Shown here one piece after another: positions 7,982 to 16,636 of a stretch of 64,000 nucleotides of DNA. Numbering within the stretch: the first letter of the stretch is position 1; each line of letters opens with the position of its first letter. The notes beneath the pieces are model-generated. The model was given only the letters and a program-made list of their open reading frames with translations, made no database searches and had not been told where the DNA came from. Source of the stretch: CAJXZP01 sp041563475 (lineage in GTDB: Bacteria > Bacteroidota > Bacteroidia > Flavobacteriales_G > Salibacteraceae); contig JBFFMY010000010.1 in the NCBI GenBank assembly GCA_041563475.1, positions 1 to 64,000 on the forward strand. Direction: 5' to 3'. The position numbers and the translations under genes are program-made.

Positions 7982-9178
7982 ATGGCAGGAGCAGAATTTT
8001 TTGGCGCTGATGAACGCAAAGAAGTTAATGAGGTTTTAGAAACCGGGATTCTTTTTAGATATGGATTTGACGAAGCCCGAAAAGGCATGTTTAAAGCCAA
8101 AGAATTGGAAGCAGAAGGACGTTCCTTTACCGGAGCAAAATACGCTCATGCAGTTTCAAGTGGGTCTACTGCAGTAACCGCTGCATTAGTTGCAGCTGGA
8201 ATTGGTTTAGGTGATGAAGTTATTGTAACTCCTTTTACATATGTGGCTACAATTGAGTCGGTACTTTTAGTTGGCGCTCTTCCAGTATTTGCTGAAATTG
8301 ACGAAACTTTATGCCTAAGCGCTGAAGGAATAAAAGCCGCACTTACCTCTAAAACCAAAGGGATTGCATTAGTTCATATGTGTGGTGCTGCTGCAGATAT
8401 GGATGCCATTATGCCAATTGTAAACGAACACAACCTGATTTTAGTAGAAGATGCCGGTCAGGCGTTAGGTGCTTTTTACAAAGGCACATCTGTTGGGCTA
8501 TTTGGAAAAGCAGGATGTTTTTCATTCGACTTCTTTAAAATCACTACGGCTGGTGAAGGTGGACTTTGCATTACCAACGAGGAATCGGTTTACAACCACA
8601 TGGCTGAATATTCTGACCACGGACATACCCATTTAGGAAGTAATCGTGGAATGGAAGAACACCATATCATTGGCACTAACTTCCGATTAAGTGAAACCAA
8701 TGCCGCGATTGGTAAAGCGCAATTACAAAGAATTGGTATCGTTCTTGAAAAGAACATTAAACACAAAGCCATACTTAAAGAAGCTTTGACTGAGGTTGAC
8801 GGTGTTTCATTTCGGTACATGCCAGACCCAGAAGGTGACTCGGCTACATTCTTAAACTTCTTTTTACCTTCTGCAGATTTAGCACAGAAAGTAATGGCGC
8901 AATTTGCCAAAGATGGAATTGGTGGTTTTAATTATTGGTACACAAACATGTATCACTTCATTAACCAATGGAACCATATTAAAGATTTGAAATCACCAAA
9001 TAAATTAGGGATTCATCATTTTGGGGCTCCTCAAGATTATAACAAACTTCAATTGCCGAAATCAAACGAAGTTGTAGGTCGTTTAATTTCTTTAGGAATT
9101 AAAGCCAATTGGCCATCTGAAGAATTGGAAGCGTTCAAAATTCAAATGGTTTCTTCGATTAAAAAGGTTTTACCATAA
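7982..9178 (+). CDS. kdnA: 8-amino-3,8-dideoxy-D-manno-octulosonate (Kdo8N) transaminase
   Basis: 398 residues, a DegT/DnrJ/EryC1-family PLP aminotransferase. The PLP lysine is K186 in SFDFFKITTAGEGG, preceded by the cofactor motif VEDAGQ at 155-160. In Shewanella oneidensis the pair KdnB/KdnA converts Kdo to 8-oxo-Kdo and then to 8-amino-8-deoxy-Kdo with glutamate as amino donor. Here the gene is followed after 64 bases by the matching dehydrogenase KdnB, and kdsA is 2.4 kb away, which fixes the role among the many sugar aminotransferases. It acts in the cytoplasm before CMP activation. Assignment is by family and context; a related sugar transaminase role is less likely. Confidence 0.85.
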   Translation: MAGAEFFGADERKEVNEVLETGILFRYGFDEARKGMFKAKELEAEGRSFTGAKYAHAVSSGSTAVTAALVAAGIGLGDEVIVTPFTYVATIESVLLVGALPVFAEIDETLCLSAEGIKAALTSKTKGIALVHMCGAAADMDAIMPIVNEHNLILVEDAGQALGAFYKGTSVGLFGKAGCFSFDFFKITTAGEGGLCITNEESVYNHMAEYSDHGHTHLGSNRGMEEHHIIGTNFRLSETNAAIGKAQLQRIGIVLEKNIKHKAILKEALTEVDGVSFRYMPDPEGDSATFLNFFLPSADLAQKVMAQFAKDGIGGFNYWYTNMYHFINQWNHIKDLKSPNKLGIHHFGAPQDYNKLQLPKSNEVVGRLISLGIKANWPSEELEAFKIQMVSSIKKVLP

Positions 9179-9242
9179 ATAAAACGAGTAATGAGCGTGA
9201 AAACTTCGGTCTTCCGTCTTCCAACTCCTAACTTTAAAAATT

Positions 9243-10325
9243 ATGTTTAATAATTTCAAAAACGTAGATAAAGTGGTTTATGGCCGTGGTGCCTTTGACC
9301 AACTTGATGATATACTAAATGCTCAACGTCATCAAAACGATGGCTTCATGGTTTTTGTAGTAGACGACTACTTTAACGGTAACAAAGAGTTTACGAACAG
9401 AATACCCCTTCATCAAGGAGATGTTATTCGATTTATTGATGTAGACCCAAAAGAGCCAACTACCGAACAAATCGATGAATTGCGCGATACCGTTTTGGCA
9501 GAAAATGGTATGCCTGCAGGAATTATCGGGATCGGTGGTGGTTCTATCATGGATATTGCCAAAGCAACCTCATTAATGTTTAACAGTAAAGGATCATCTC
9601 AATTATACCAAGGGTTGAACTTGATTAAAAATCCTGGAATCTATCATTGTGGTGTTCCAACTATTTCGGGAACCGGAGCGGAATGTTCTATGACAGCCGT
9701 TTTATCTGGACCAGAAAAAAAATTAGGTCTGAAATGCGATTGGACAGTTTTTAATCAAATAGTTTTAGATCCAGATTTAACTGCAACCGTTGAACGTAAT
9801 CAGTGGTTTTACACCGGTATGGATACCTATATTCACTGTATTGAAGCAGAGTCAGGCCAATATTTTAATACGTATAGCCAAGTTTATGGCGACCAGTCTT
9901 TAAAATTATGTAGAGAAGTATTTTTAGGCAAAAATGCCGGTCAAACACCCATCAATAATGAAAAATTAATGATGGCTTCTCTTTTCGGTGGCCTGAGCTT
10001 AACTTATTCTGAAGTAGGCGCTTGTCATGCTTTAAGTTACGGCTTGTCGTTTGTTTTCGGGACCAGGCATGGTTACGCAAATTGTTTGGCTTTTAACCAT
10101 TTAGAGGACTTTTATGGGGATGCCGTTGCGGAGTTTAAAGCTATGGTAAAACAAAACAATATTGATTTACCACAAAATTTAGCAAAAGGTTGGACGGATG
10201 AAGAAATCTCTCAAATGGCCGAAATCGCATACAACCTACCCCATATGTGGCGACATGCAATTGGAGATGATTGGCAAGATAAATGGACCCGTAAAGATAT
10301 AGAAGCACTTTACAGAAGATTATAA
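9243..10325 (+). CDS. kdnB: 3-deoxy-alpha-D-manno-octulosonate 8-oxidase
   Basis: 360 residues, an iron-containing (group III) alcohol dehydrogenase. The nucleotide-binding GGGSIMD is at 98-104. Metal ligands D194 and H198 (GMDTYIHCIE), H262 (GACHALSYG) and H276 (GTRHGYAN) are all present. KdnB oxidises the C8 hydroxyl of Kdo to the aldehyde that KdnA aminates. It lies directly after kdnA and before a terminator, so the two are an operon. The spacer before it contains a pyrimidine-rich CTTCGGTCTTCCGTCTTCC stretch with no evident role. Confidence 0.86.
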   Translation: MFNNFKNVDKVVYGRGAFDQLDDILNAQRHQNDGFMVFVVDDYFNGNKEFTNRIPLHQGDVIRFIDVDPKEPTTEQIDELRDTVLAENGMPAGIIGIGGGSIMDIAKATSLMFNSKGSSQLYQGLNLIKNPGIYHCGVPTISGTGAECSMTAVLSGPEKKLGLKCDWTVFNQIVLDPDLTATVERNQWFYTGMDTYIHCIEAESGQYFNTYSQVYGDQSLKLCREVFLGKNAGQTPINNEKLMMASLFGGLSLTYSEVGACHALSYGLSFVFGTRHGYANCLAFNHLEDFYGDAVAEFKAMVKQNNIDLPQNLAKGWTDEEISQMAEIAYNLPHMWRHAIGDDWQDKWTRKDIEALYRRL

Positions 10326-10327
10326 TC

Positions 10328-10360
10328 AAAAAGGGGAATGAAAATTCCCCTTTCTATTTT
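10328..10360 (+). terminator. Rho-independent terminator of kdnA-kdnB
   Basis: A 10-bp stem AAAGGGGAAT / ATTCCCCTTT (10330-10339 and 10344-10353) with loop GAAA is followed by CTATTTTT. It starts right after the kdnB stop. Confidence 0.85.
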
Positions 10361-10377
10361 TACTAGATTTTCAAATT

Positions 10378-11046
10378 ATGAACACATTTAATTTTTACAA
10401 CTTTCATCACAAAGCCATACGAAATCTTTTAGGTCAGTTGAACGTGAAGTTTGGAAAAACTGATTTTGAAAATCAAAATGAAATCGATTCACTGAAGATG
10501 TCATTGCTAAAATTAATGTCTCTTCTTGCTTCACACTCTTATATTGAAGACAATGTAATCCTAACGGCCGTAACGTCCAAGGGAGTGTCCATTCCTGAAA
10601 ATTTAAACCATGACCATAATCGGCTTGATTCTATTATTTTTAAAATAATTAGTGCCTTTCAAACCCTTTCATCTACAACACCCGAAGTAAAAGAGAAAGG
10701 GTCCCAATTGTATTTATTATTCAATCAATTTCATGGCGAATTTTTGTTGCATATGCATCTGGAAGAAGTAGATATGCTTCCCATTCTTCAAGAACATTTA
10801 AACGTGGAAGAAACAGAAATTGTTAAACAGCAAATGGTAAATAAAACACCTCATAAGCTAATACTTGACTGGTTTTTATATGGTTTACCGGCATTGAGTT
10901 ATCAAAATCAAATTGAATTATTGCAACCTGTAATTTCCAATTATTCAGCCGAAATGATGTCTGGAGTTTTGTCTGTAGCAAAAAAATCCTTACCCGAAAT
11001 TGAATTCAACAAACTAATTGCAGGACTTAATTTAAAGGTTGTCTAG
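10378..11046 (+). CDS. Hemerythrin-like HHE cation-binding protein
   Basis: 222 residues, probably cytoplasmic. The helical protein carries the spaced His/Glu set of hemerythrin HHE domains: H10/H11 (FHHKAIR), H53 and E57 (SHSYIEDNV), H78/H80 (LNHDHNRL), H119 (FHGEFLLH) and H125/H127 with E129/E130 (HMHLEEVDMLP). Such domains bind a di-iron centre and serve in oxygen or nitric-oxide sensing, iron handling or iron-sulfur repair. It follows the kdnB terminator, so it is a separate unit, and precedes the metal-related cluster. Which of these roles it has cannot be told. Confidence 0.75.
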   Translation: MNTFNFYNFHHKAIRNLLGQLNVKFGKTDFENQNEIDSLKMSLLKLMSLLASHSYIEDNVILTAVTSKGVSIPENLNHDHNRLDSIIFKIISAFQTLSSTTPEVKEKGSQLYLLFNQFHGEFLLHMHLEEVDMLPILQEHLNVEETEIVKQQMVNKTPHKLILDWFLYGLPALSYQNQIELLQPVISNYSAEMMSGVLSVAKKSLPEIEFNKLIAGLNLKVV

Positions 11047-11079
11047 TTAGTACATCAGTCTGTTTTGGTTCCTTACCTA

Positions 11080-11093
11080 ATGATAATTATCAT
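11080..11093. promoter_or_regulatory. Perfect palindrome ATGATAATTATCAT, possible Fur-family operator
   Basis: This 14-base perfect palindrome lies about 90 bases upstream of the small Cys/His protein that opens the copper-like cluster. TGATAA/TTATCA half-sites are those bound by Fur-family metal regulators, though the usual one-base central spacer is absent. It could control the metal cluster; AT-rich palindromes can also arise by chance. Confidence 0.4.
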
Positions 11094-11115
11094 ATTTTAA
11101 TTTGACCTACCTCTA

Positions 11116-11146
11116 TTGATTCATTTGCTTTACGTAAGTAAATTTG
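11116..11146 (+). promoter_or_regulatory. Promoter upstream of the copper-like cluster
   Basis: A -33 TTG at 11116-11118 and a -7 TAAATTTG at 11139-11146 are separated by 20 bases, close to the Bacteroidota consensus. The start codon at 11172 is 25 bases downstream of the -7 box. Confidence 0.5.
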
Positions 11147-11171
11147 TAAGAATTCAAAATTTTGAATTTCA

Positions 11172-11537
11172 ATGAGACTATTGGGTTATTTACTTTTGAG
11201 TTTATTTATTTATTCGCAGGTGTACAACACGAGCGTATGGGTACACTATGAGCTTAATATTGAAGAAATCACCAATAAGTTTTGTGAAAATATTGAAAAA
11301 CCCGAATTAAATTGTCATGGCTCGTGTCATCTTAAAAAACAACTAATTCAAACCAACGAACCTAACCCAGCAGAACAAGAAACCATATTCTATGTGCATG
11401 AAATTCAACTTTTTTCAAGTACAGAATTAGACTACCAGACTATAAACCCAAATTCAAGTATCCATCACAAAACCCTATTTAAACTCGGATATTCTTTCCT
11501 TACGGGGTTTGATATCTTTCACCCTCCTCAATCATAG
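11172..11537 (+). CDS. Small Cys/His-motif protein, first gene of a putative copper cluster
   Basis: 121 residues. Residues 1-20 form a membrane segment or uncleaved signal. It is followed by NKFCENIEKPELNCHGSCHL, with C38, C48, C52, H49 and H53 forming a plausible metal site, and ends in IFHPPQS. I recall small proteins of this pattern (FCEN...KPEL.C.G.C.LKK, C-terminal HPP) as common in Bacteroidota near metal-related TonB receptors, but no function is established that I know of. It leads a set with a Met-rich lipoprotein and an OprC-like receptor, which supports a periplasmic copper-related role. The gap of 305 bases to the next gene leaves co-transcription unsure. Confidence 0.6.
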   Translation: MRLLGYLLLSLFIYSQVYNTSVWVHYELNIEEITNKFCENIEKPELNCHGSCHLKKQLIQTNEPNPAEQETIFYVHEIQLFSSTELDYQTINPNSSIHHKTLFKLGYSFLTGFDIFHPPQS

Positions 11538-11842
11538 GTAAAGCAGCATTTTTTGCTCACTCTTTGAAAACAACTACACAATTTTTTTGGAGAATTTTAA
11601 ATGGGCCTCGAGTTGGCATTTGAAAATGAATTTTTGACAGTTTTTCATTTCAATAAACGGTAGGATATAAAGTGCTTTCCTATACGTGTCCAATTCCATT
11701 CCAATAGAAATAGGTTTCCAAAAGAGTTCTTTTAGTTTCAGGGATCTAATCCCTTCATTAGAAGGTATTAAAATTCGCATGAAGGGATTTAAAATCAACT
11801 ATCTTAAAAACACGCATGTAAATGCAAATCAATAAAATCATT
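11538..11842. other. 305-base intergenic region with a long inverted repeat
   Basis: No gene could be supported here. The main structure is an inverted repeat AATCCCTTCAT (11748-11758) / ATGAAGGGATT (11779-11789) with a 20-base loop, 54 bases before the lipoprotein start. It lacks a following T run, so it is not a standard terminator and may be a leader hairpin or protein-binding site. A 74-codon antisense frame (11574-11798) has no recognisable features. Confidence 0.4.
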
Positions 11843-12688
11843 ATGAAAACATTTCAAACATTAGCCTTATCTTTTATTGCCGTCCTATTTTTAGGACTAG
11901 CTAGTTGTAAATATGACGCTACCGAACCAACACCTACTCCTGTAAATCCGTATGAAGATCTTGTTTACATTGGCGAGACTCAAGCTGTTGGAGCAGACGC
12001 TATAGTTAAACTCTATGCTGAGGCCGAATTATTTATGGGTTATAACCGGTTACATGTTGTAGTTCTTGATGCTGCAAACACAAGTAAATTCATCACAGAC
12101 GCACAAGTAACCTTTAATCCAATGATGGATATGGGCGCAATGCAACATAGTTGTCCATTTGAAAATCCCGGAATGATGGTAGAAGAAGGTACAAATGCCT
12201 TTACTGGATACGTAATATTTATTATGCCAACCACCGCTACGGGAAGTTGGAATTTAGGAATAAACGTGCTTAACAACGAAAACGGAAAAGAAGGTTTAGC
12301 TTCATTTGATATTACCGTAATAGAAAATGCGGAACCTAAATTATTTTCTTTTCAGTCTGATTTTGACGGATCAATGCTATTTGTAGCCTTAATTGACCCA
12401 ATGAATCCTGAAATTGGAATAAACAAATTTAACTTAGGAATATACCAGCGTGAAACCATGATGAGTTTCCCAGGAGTGGAAGATATTATTGTTAAATCTG
12501 AACCGTGGATGCCAAGCATGAACCATGGCTCTCCAAATAATGTGGACCCTATTTCTGTTGGGGAAGGAAAATATGAAGGTGCAGTGAATTTTACCATGTC
12601 GGGCTATTGGCAAATCAAACTTGATTTTGAAACCGAAAATCAAGAGGTAATAAAAACAGGGAAATATTTCGACATTACCTTCCAATAA
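11843..12688 (+). CDS. Met-rich lipoprotein with C-terminal YtkA/FixH-like domain
   Basis: 281 residues from the ATG at 11843, chosen because it opens a good signal peptide (MKTFQTLALSFIAVLFLG) with lipobox C22; an ATG 21 bases earlier is also possible. Residues 94-104 (MMDMGAMQHSC) are rich in Met, His and Cys, and residues 223-233 (MPSMNHGSPNN) begin a YtkA-like beta-sandwich segment. Such motifs bind Cu(I) in periplasmic copper proteins. It is separated by 7 bases from the TonB receptor and is surely in its operon. I infer a surface or periplasmic metal-binding partner of that receptor. Confidence 0.72.
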   Translation: MKTFQTLALSFIAVLFLGLASCKYDATEPTPTPVNPYEDLVYIGETQAVGADAIVKLYAEAELFMGYNRLHVVVLDAANTSKFITDAQVTFNPMMDMGAMQHSCPFENPGMMVEEGTNAFTGYVIFIMPTTATGSWNLGINVLNNENGKEGLASFDITVIENAEPKLFSFQSDFDGSMLFVALIDPMNPEIGINKFNLGIYQRETMMSFPGVEDIIVKSEPWMPSMNHGSPNNVDPISVGEGKYEGAVNFTMSGYWQIKLDFETENQEVIKTGKYFDITFQ

Positions 12689-12695
12689 CCACCTT

Positions 12696-14732
12696 TTGAA
12701 CCTATTAACAAAAACCATATTGACATGCGGTATAGGGATGATTTTTCATCTCTACACCCATGCGCAAGAAACTGCCAAAATCATTGTAAACGATTCACTA
12801 AAAAGTGCCATCGATTTACAAACCGTTATTATATCTCAGGATAGTTTTAACACTTCTTCAACTACATTTAATCCTTTAAACACACAACGTACGGATGAAG
12901 TTATTGAACAACTTCAGGGCGTGAGTCTAATTCGCAGGGGTAACTATGCCGCTGAACCAACTTTTAGAGGAATGTCTAGCGGTCAACTAAGCGTAACCAT
13001 TGATGGAATGAAAATATTTGGTGCGTGCACGGATAAAATGGATCCTGTAAGTTCATATGTTTCATCCAATAATTTAGAATCTATTTCAGTTTCATCCAAT
13101 AGTAATAATAATCGCCAAGGCTCTAACGTAGGAGGCGGATTTGATTTTCAAACAAAAGATCCTCAAATCCACAGTGCGCATCGACTTTCTGGCTCAGCTG
13201 GGATAGGTTATGAAACAAATGGTAACGGAAGAAAAGCAAATTTTAATTTGAATTATAGTGATAGTTCATGGGCTATTAATTTAAATGGTAATTATCAAAA
13301 GTTTGATAATTACTTTGCGGGAGGAAATAAGGAAGTTCATTACACTCAATTTGAAAAAGTAAATTTTTCGCTTTCCTCTTCTTGGATGATTAGTAAAACT
13401 GAAGTCATCAAGGCACAATTAATTTACGATGATGCCTTTAACGTAGGTTATCCTGCTTTACCAATGGATGTTTCGTTTGCAGCGGGTAGAATTTATTCTC
13501 TGACCTATAAAAAATACTACCCGAAAGGAAGTGTTTTATATAAAGCTTATGGCAATAATATCACACATATAATGGATGATACTAAACGTGAAAATGTTGC
13601 CATGCACATGGATATGCCTGGTTATAGTAATACGTATGGATTTTTTGCAAATGGTAATTTTAGTATTGGAACTAAGCATTCTCTCACCATTAATCCCGAC
13701 TACTATCAAAATACCTCATTTGCTGATATGACAATGTATCCAAATGACCCCACACGACCAGAAGAGCCAGCAATGTATATGATAACCTGGCCCGATGTAA
13801 AACGTCATTCTATTTCCTTGCTATTGGCGGATGAACATAAAATAACGGCTAAATCCACCCTGAAATACAGTATGAAGTTTGAATATGTTACAAGTAAAGT
13901 ACAAAGCCAATTTGGAATAAAACAATTAGAAATATTAGGTCAAGATGGCACCGTTCCGTCCACGTATTTACTTGGAAACGGGGATATTTCGTATATATAC
14001 TCTTTAAAAGAGAACCTAAAAATCAATGCCCAATTGGGCTACTCAGAAAGACAGCCAACGGTTTCTGAAGGGTTTGGATATTACCTTTTTAACAGCATGG
14101 ATGGTTATGATTATATTGGATTACCCGATTTACGTACGGAAAAGGCATTTAAATCAAGTATTGGGATGACCTGGACAAAAAAACGAACCAAAATTGAAGG
14201 CCAAATTTACCGCTACCAATTTCAAGACTATATAATTGGGGAAGTTGATTCAAACTATGATGGAATGACTATTGGCTCCAATGGAGTAAAAGTATATGAA
14301 AATATTCCTAGCGCTTCAATTTCAGGTTTTGAAGTAAATATATCCACTAGATTTCTTAAATTTATTCATTTTCAAAACACTACTCAATATAGCTACGGAA
14401 GGGATAATAATGGAATACCATTACAACTAATCCCTCCATTACAGAATTCAACTAAAATTGGATATGCCTATAAAGAAATTCAATTCAGATTGGAATCCAT
14501 CATTGCAGCATTACAAAACAACCCCCGTTTGGAGGCTGGTGAAAAAGTTACTCCTGCCTACGCTATATTAAATTTAAATGCCCAAATTCCTTTAAATTTG
14601 GCAAAACAAAAATGTAGTGTAACGCTTGCTTTAAACAATATTTTTGATCCCTATTATTGGAATCATCTAGATTGGAATAGTATTCCAAGACCTGGAAGAA
14701 GTCTTTCTATTCATTTTAAAATGTCATTTTAA
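12696..14732 (+). CDS. TonB-dependent outer-membrane receptor, OprC/NosA-like (putative copper uptake)
   Basis: 678 residues. A signal peptide (1-23, ending HAQ) is followed by a plug domain (about 40-155) and a 22-strand-type barrel ending in aromatic-rich GRSLSIHFKMSF. The plug has GQLSVTIDGMKIFGACTDKM; the G(A/G)CxxxMDP signature (109-117) is characteristic of the copper receptors OprC and NosA. Predicted loops carry Met/His clusters (MHMDM at 303-307, MTMY at 345-348, MYMI at 360-363). It imports a metal across the outer membrane using TonB energy; the tonB-exbD-exbB genes are 3 kb further on. The Met-rich lipoprotein upstream and the secreted protein downstream complete the unit. Copper as substrate is inferred. 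Confidence 0.83.
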   Translation: MNLLTKTILTCGIGMIFHLYTHAQETAKIIVNDSLKSAIDLQTVIISQDSFNTSSTTFNPLNTQRTDEVIEQLQGVSLIRRGNYAAEPTFRGMSSGQLSVTIDGMKIFGACTDKMDPVSSYVSSNNLESISVSSNSNNNRQGSNVGGGFDFQTKDPQIHSAHRLSGSAGIGYETNGNGRKANFNLNYSDSSWAINLNGNYQKFDNYFAGGNKEVHYTQFEKVNFSLSSSWMISKTEVIKAQLIYDDAFNVGYPALPMDVSFAAGRIYSLTYKKYYPKGSVLYKAYGNNITHIMDDTKRENVAMHMDMPGYSNTYGFFANGNFSIGTKHSLTINPDYYQNTSFADMTMYPNDPTRPEEPAMYMITWPDVKRHSISLLLADEHKITAKSTLKYSMKFEYVTSKVQSQFGIKQLEILGQDGTVPSTYLLGNGDISYIYSLKENLKINAQLGYSERQPTVSEGFGYYLFNSMDGYDYIGLPDLRTEKAFKSSIGMTWTKKRTKIEGQIYRYQFQDYIIGEVDSNYDGMTIGSNGVKVYENIPSASISGFEVNISTRFLKFIHFQNTTQYSYGRDNNGIPLQLIPPLQNSTKIGYAYKEIQFRLESIIAALQNNPRLEAGEKVTPAYAILNLNAQIPLNLAKQKCSVTLALNNIFDPYYWNHLDWNSIPRPGRSLSIHFKMSF

Positions 14733-14753
14733 AACCATTTAAACACACCAATT

Positions 14754-16361
14754 ATGAAATCAATATATCTTTTTATAGTACTCGCAGTTTCTAGCTTTAC
14801 CGCAACCGTTGCTCAAGAAGCATTTGACGTATTTATAGAACCGATTGCAATTTCCAATGCCCCATCTGTTCAGTCCTTTTCTTGGGGGAAAACTGCCGAT
14901 GGTAAATGGGTTGTTTTAGGCGGGAGAATTGATGGGTTACATCAAAGACAACCATTTGCCGCATTTTTGCCATCCAGTAATAACACGTCTATATCGGTAA
15001 TTGACCCAGAAAATAATCAAGTATGGTCTGCTTCATTAAGTGGTTTACCAACCTCCATTTTCGAGCAATTACAATCTACAAACCAAGAGTTTCATCAAAA
15101 TGGAAATTCTCTTTACGTTATCGGTGGGTATGGATATAGTACAACAGCTTCAGACCATATAACCTATGGAAATCTAACCGCAATTGATATTAATGGAGTA
15201 GCAAATGCAGTTATTAATAACGCGAATATAAATTCATTTTTTCGGCAGTTATCCGATACAAATTTATCGGTAACAGGTGGTCATCTTGGGTTTTTAAACG
15301 GGACGTACTACTTATGTGGCGGGCAATATTTTGAAGGGCGATATAATCCAATGGGACCAAATAATGGTCCGGGTTTCATTCAACGTTACACCAATCAAAT
15401 TAGAAAGTTTGAAGTTATTGACAATGGCACTAATTTATCCATAGCCAACTACGCAGCAATAACGGACGTCAACGAACTACATCGTAGAGATTACAATATG
15501 TCTCCTCAAATCTTCCCGAATGGCCAACAAGGATTTACCATGTTTAGTGGAGTTTTTAATCCCAATGATTTACCCTATTTAAACACCGTAAATGTTTTTG
15601 ATACGGGATACGCAGTAAACAACAATTTTAATCAATACTTAAGTCAGTACCATAGCGCGAAACTACCTATTCATGATAATGCTTCTAACACGATGCACAC
15701 CTTATTTTTTGGAGGTATGAGCCAATATACTTTGGATGCGAACGGCAATTTAGTTCAAGATAATAATGTGCCCTTTGTGAAAACGATAAGCAAGGTTACA
15801 CGCGCATCAAATGGATCAATGACAGAAAGTAAATTGGACATTGAAATGCCTACCCTTTTAGGTTCTGGAGCTGAATTTATTCCTGAATCAAATGCAAATT
15901 GGTTTTTAAATGGTGAAATTTTAAATCTGAATAATCTAACCGCTGATAGCACCATGGTTGGATATATCTATGGAGGTATTGAAAGTACGGCTCCAAATAT
16001 TTTCTTTATAAATAACGGTACGCAGAGCTCAGCGAGTAATATAGTTTTTAAGGTGTACATTGTTAAAAGCATTACAGGAATTAACGAAAAATCACTAAGT
16101 GGTGAAAACGTTTTTAACATGAACGTATTTCCCAACCCAAGTTCAGAATCAGTTAATTTATCGTTCTTCATTCCCTCCTATGGGAAGTATTCATTTCTTG
16201 TTTACAACCTGAGTGGACAACTAATCCTCACCAAGGAGAACACCTTTCAACCTGGTAAACAACAAATCCAACTCGATCTAAAAAATATTTCACCAGGCGA
16301 ATATTTTATTACTATTTCTGGAAACACTTTTACTAGTCAACAAAAACTAATAATCTACTAA
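14754..16361 (+). CDS. Secreted kelch-like beta-propeller protein with type IX sorting domain
   Basis: 535 residues. A signal peptide (1-20, ending VAQ) precedes a body with propeller-like blades marked by GG motifs (WVVLGGRIDG, LYVIGGYGYS, TYYLCGGQYF, TLFFGGMSQY, VGYIYGGIES). The last 80 residues begin with FNMNVFPNPSSESVNLSF and end with GEYFITISGNTFTSQQKLIIY-like strands, a type A C-terminal domain that directs export by the type IX system and cleavage by PorU, whose gene is in this window. It follows the TonB receptor by 21 bases. Its partnership with the receptor suggests a surface-exposed component of the same metal uptake system; the propeller's ligand is unknown. Confidence 0.78.
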   Translation: MKSIYLFIVLAVSSFTATVAQEAFDVFIEPIAISNAPSVQSFSWGKTADGKWVVLGGRIDGLHQRQPFAAFLPSSNNTSISVIDPENNQVWSASLSGLPTSIFEQLQSTNQEFHQNGNSLYVIGGYGYSTTASDHITYGNLTAIDINGVANAVINNANINSFFRQLSDTNLSVTGGHLGFLNGTYYLCGGQYFEGRYNPMGPNNGPGFIQRYTNQIRKFEVIDNGTNLSIANYAAITDVNELHRRDYNMSPQIFPNGQQGFTMFSGVFNPNDLPYLNTVNVFDTGYAVNNNFNQYLSQYHSAKLPIHDNASNTMHTLFFGGMSQYTLDANGNLVQDNNVPFVKTISKVTRASNGSMTESKLDIEMPTLLGSGAEFIPESNANWFLNGEILNLNNLTADSTMVGYIYGGIESTAPNIFFINNGTQSSASNIVFKVYIVKSITGINEKSLSGENVFNMNVFPNPSSESVNLSFFIPSYGKYSFLVYNLSGQLILTKENTFQPGKQQIQLDLKNISPGEYFITISGNTFTSQQKLIIY

Positions 16362-16431
16362 AGAATAAGAAGATTAACTAGGGCCCAATTCAGAAATAAA
16401 TACCTGTTTGGGTTTTCTCTATTAAGCATTA

Positions 16432-16470
16432 AAAAGCCTCTTTCGATTTCTCGAAAGAGGCTTTTCTTTT
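16432..16470. terminator. Bidirectional terminator between the kelch-like gene and tRNA-Val
   Basis: A perfect 15-bp stem (16432-16446 with 16451-16465, core GCCTCTTTCGA) with loop TTTC is followed by CTTTT on the plus strand and by a T run on the minus strand. It can end both the copper-like operon and the convergent tRNA-Val transcript. Confidence 0.8.
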
Positions 16471-16472
16471 GG

Positions 16473-16547
16473 TGGGCAATGAGGGATTCGAACCCCCGAC
16501 CCCCTCGGTGTAAACGAGGTGCTCTGAACCAGCTGAGCTAATTGCCC
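16473..16547 (-). tRNA. tRNA-Val (anticodon TAC)
   Basis: The minus strand folds into a 75-base cloverleaf. The acceptor stem is GGGCAAT/ATTGCCC, the anticodon stem CCTCG/CGAGG with loop TTTACAC, and the T arm has GGGGG TTCGAAT CCCTC (one mismatch-tolerant pair). The anticodon TAC reads valine GUA/GUG. The bases after the discriminator A (16472-16470) read CCA, so the 3' CCA may be encoded. Confidence 0.95.
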
Positions 16548-16636
16548 AATTTGAATGAGTTTTTCAACTCAATTCCCGTATTGGGAGCGCAAATATACTC
16601 CATATTTTTAACCCGCAAAGTTTTTTGAAAAAATAT

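Noticed and set aside
11574..11798. 74-codon antisense frame in the gap before the Met-rich lipoprotein
   Set aside because: No signal, domain or promoter, and it lies across an inverted repeat; treated as a chance frame.
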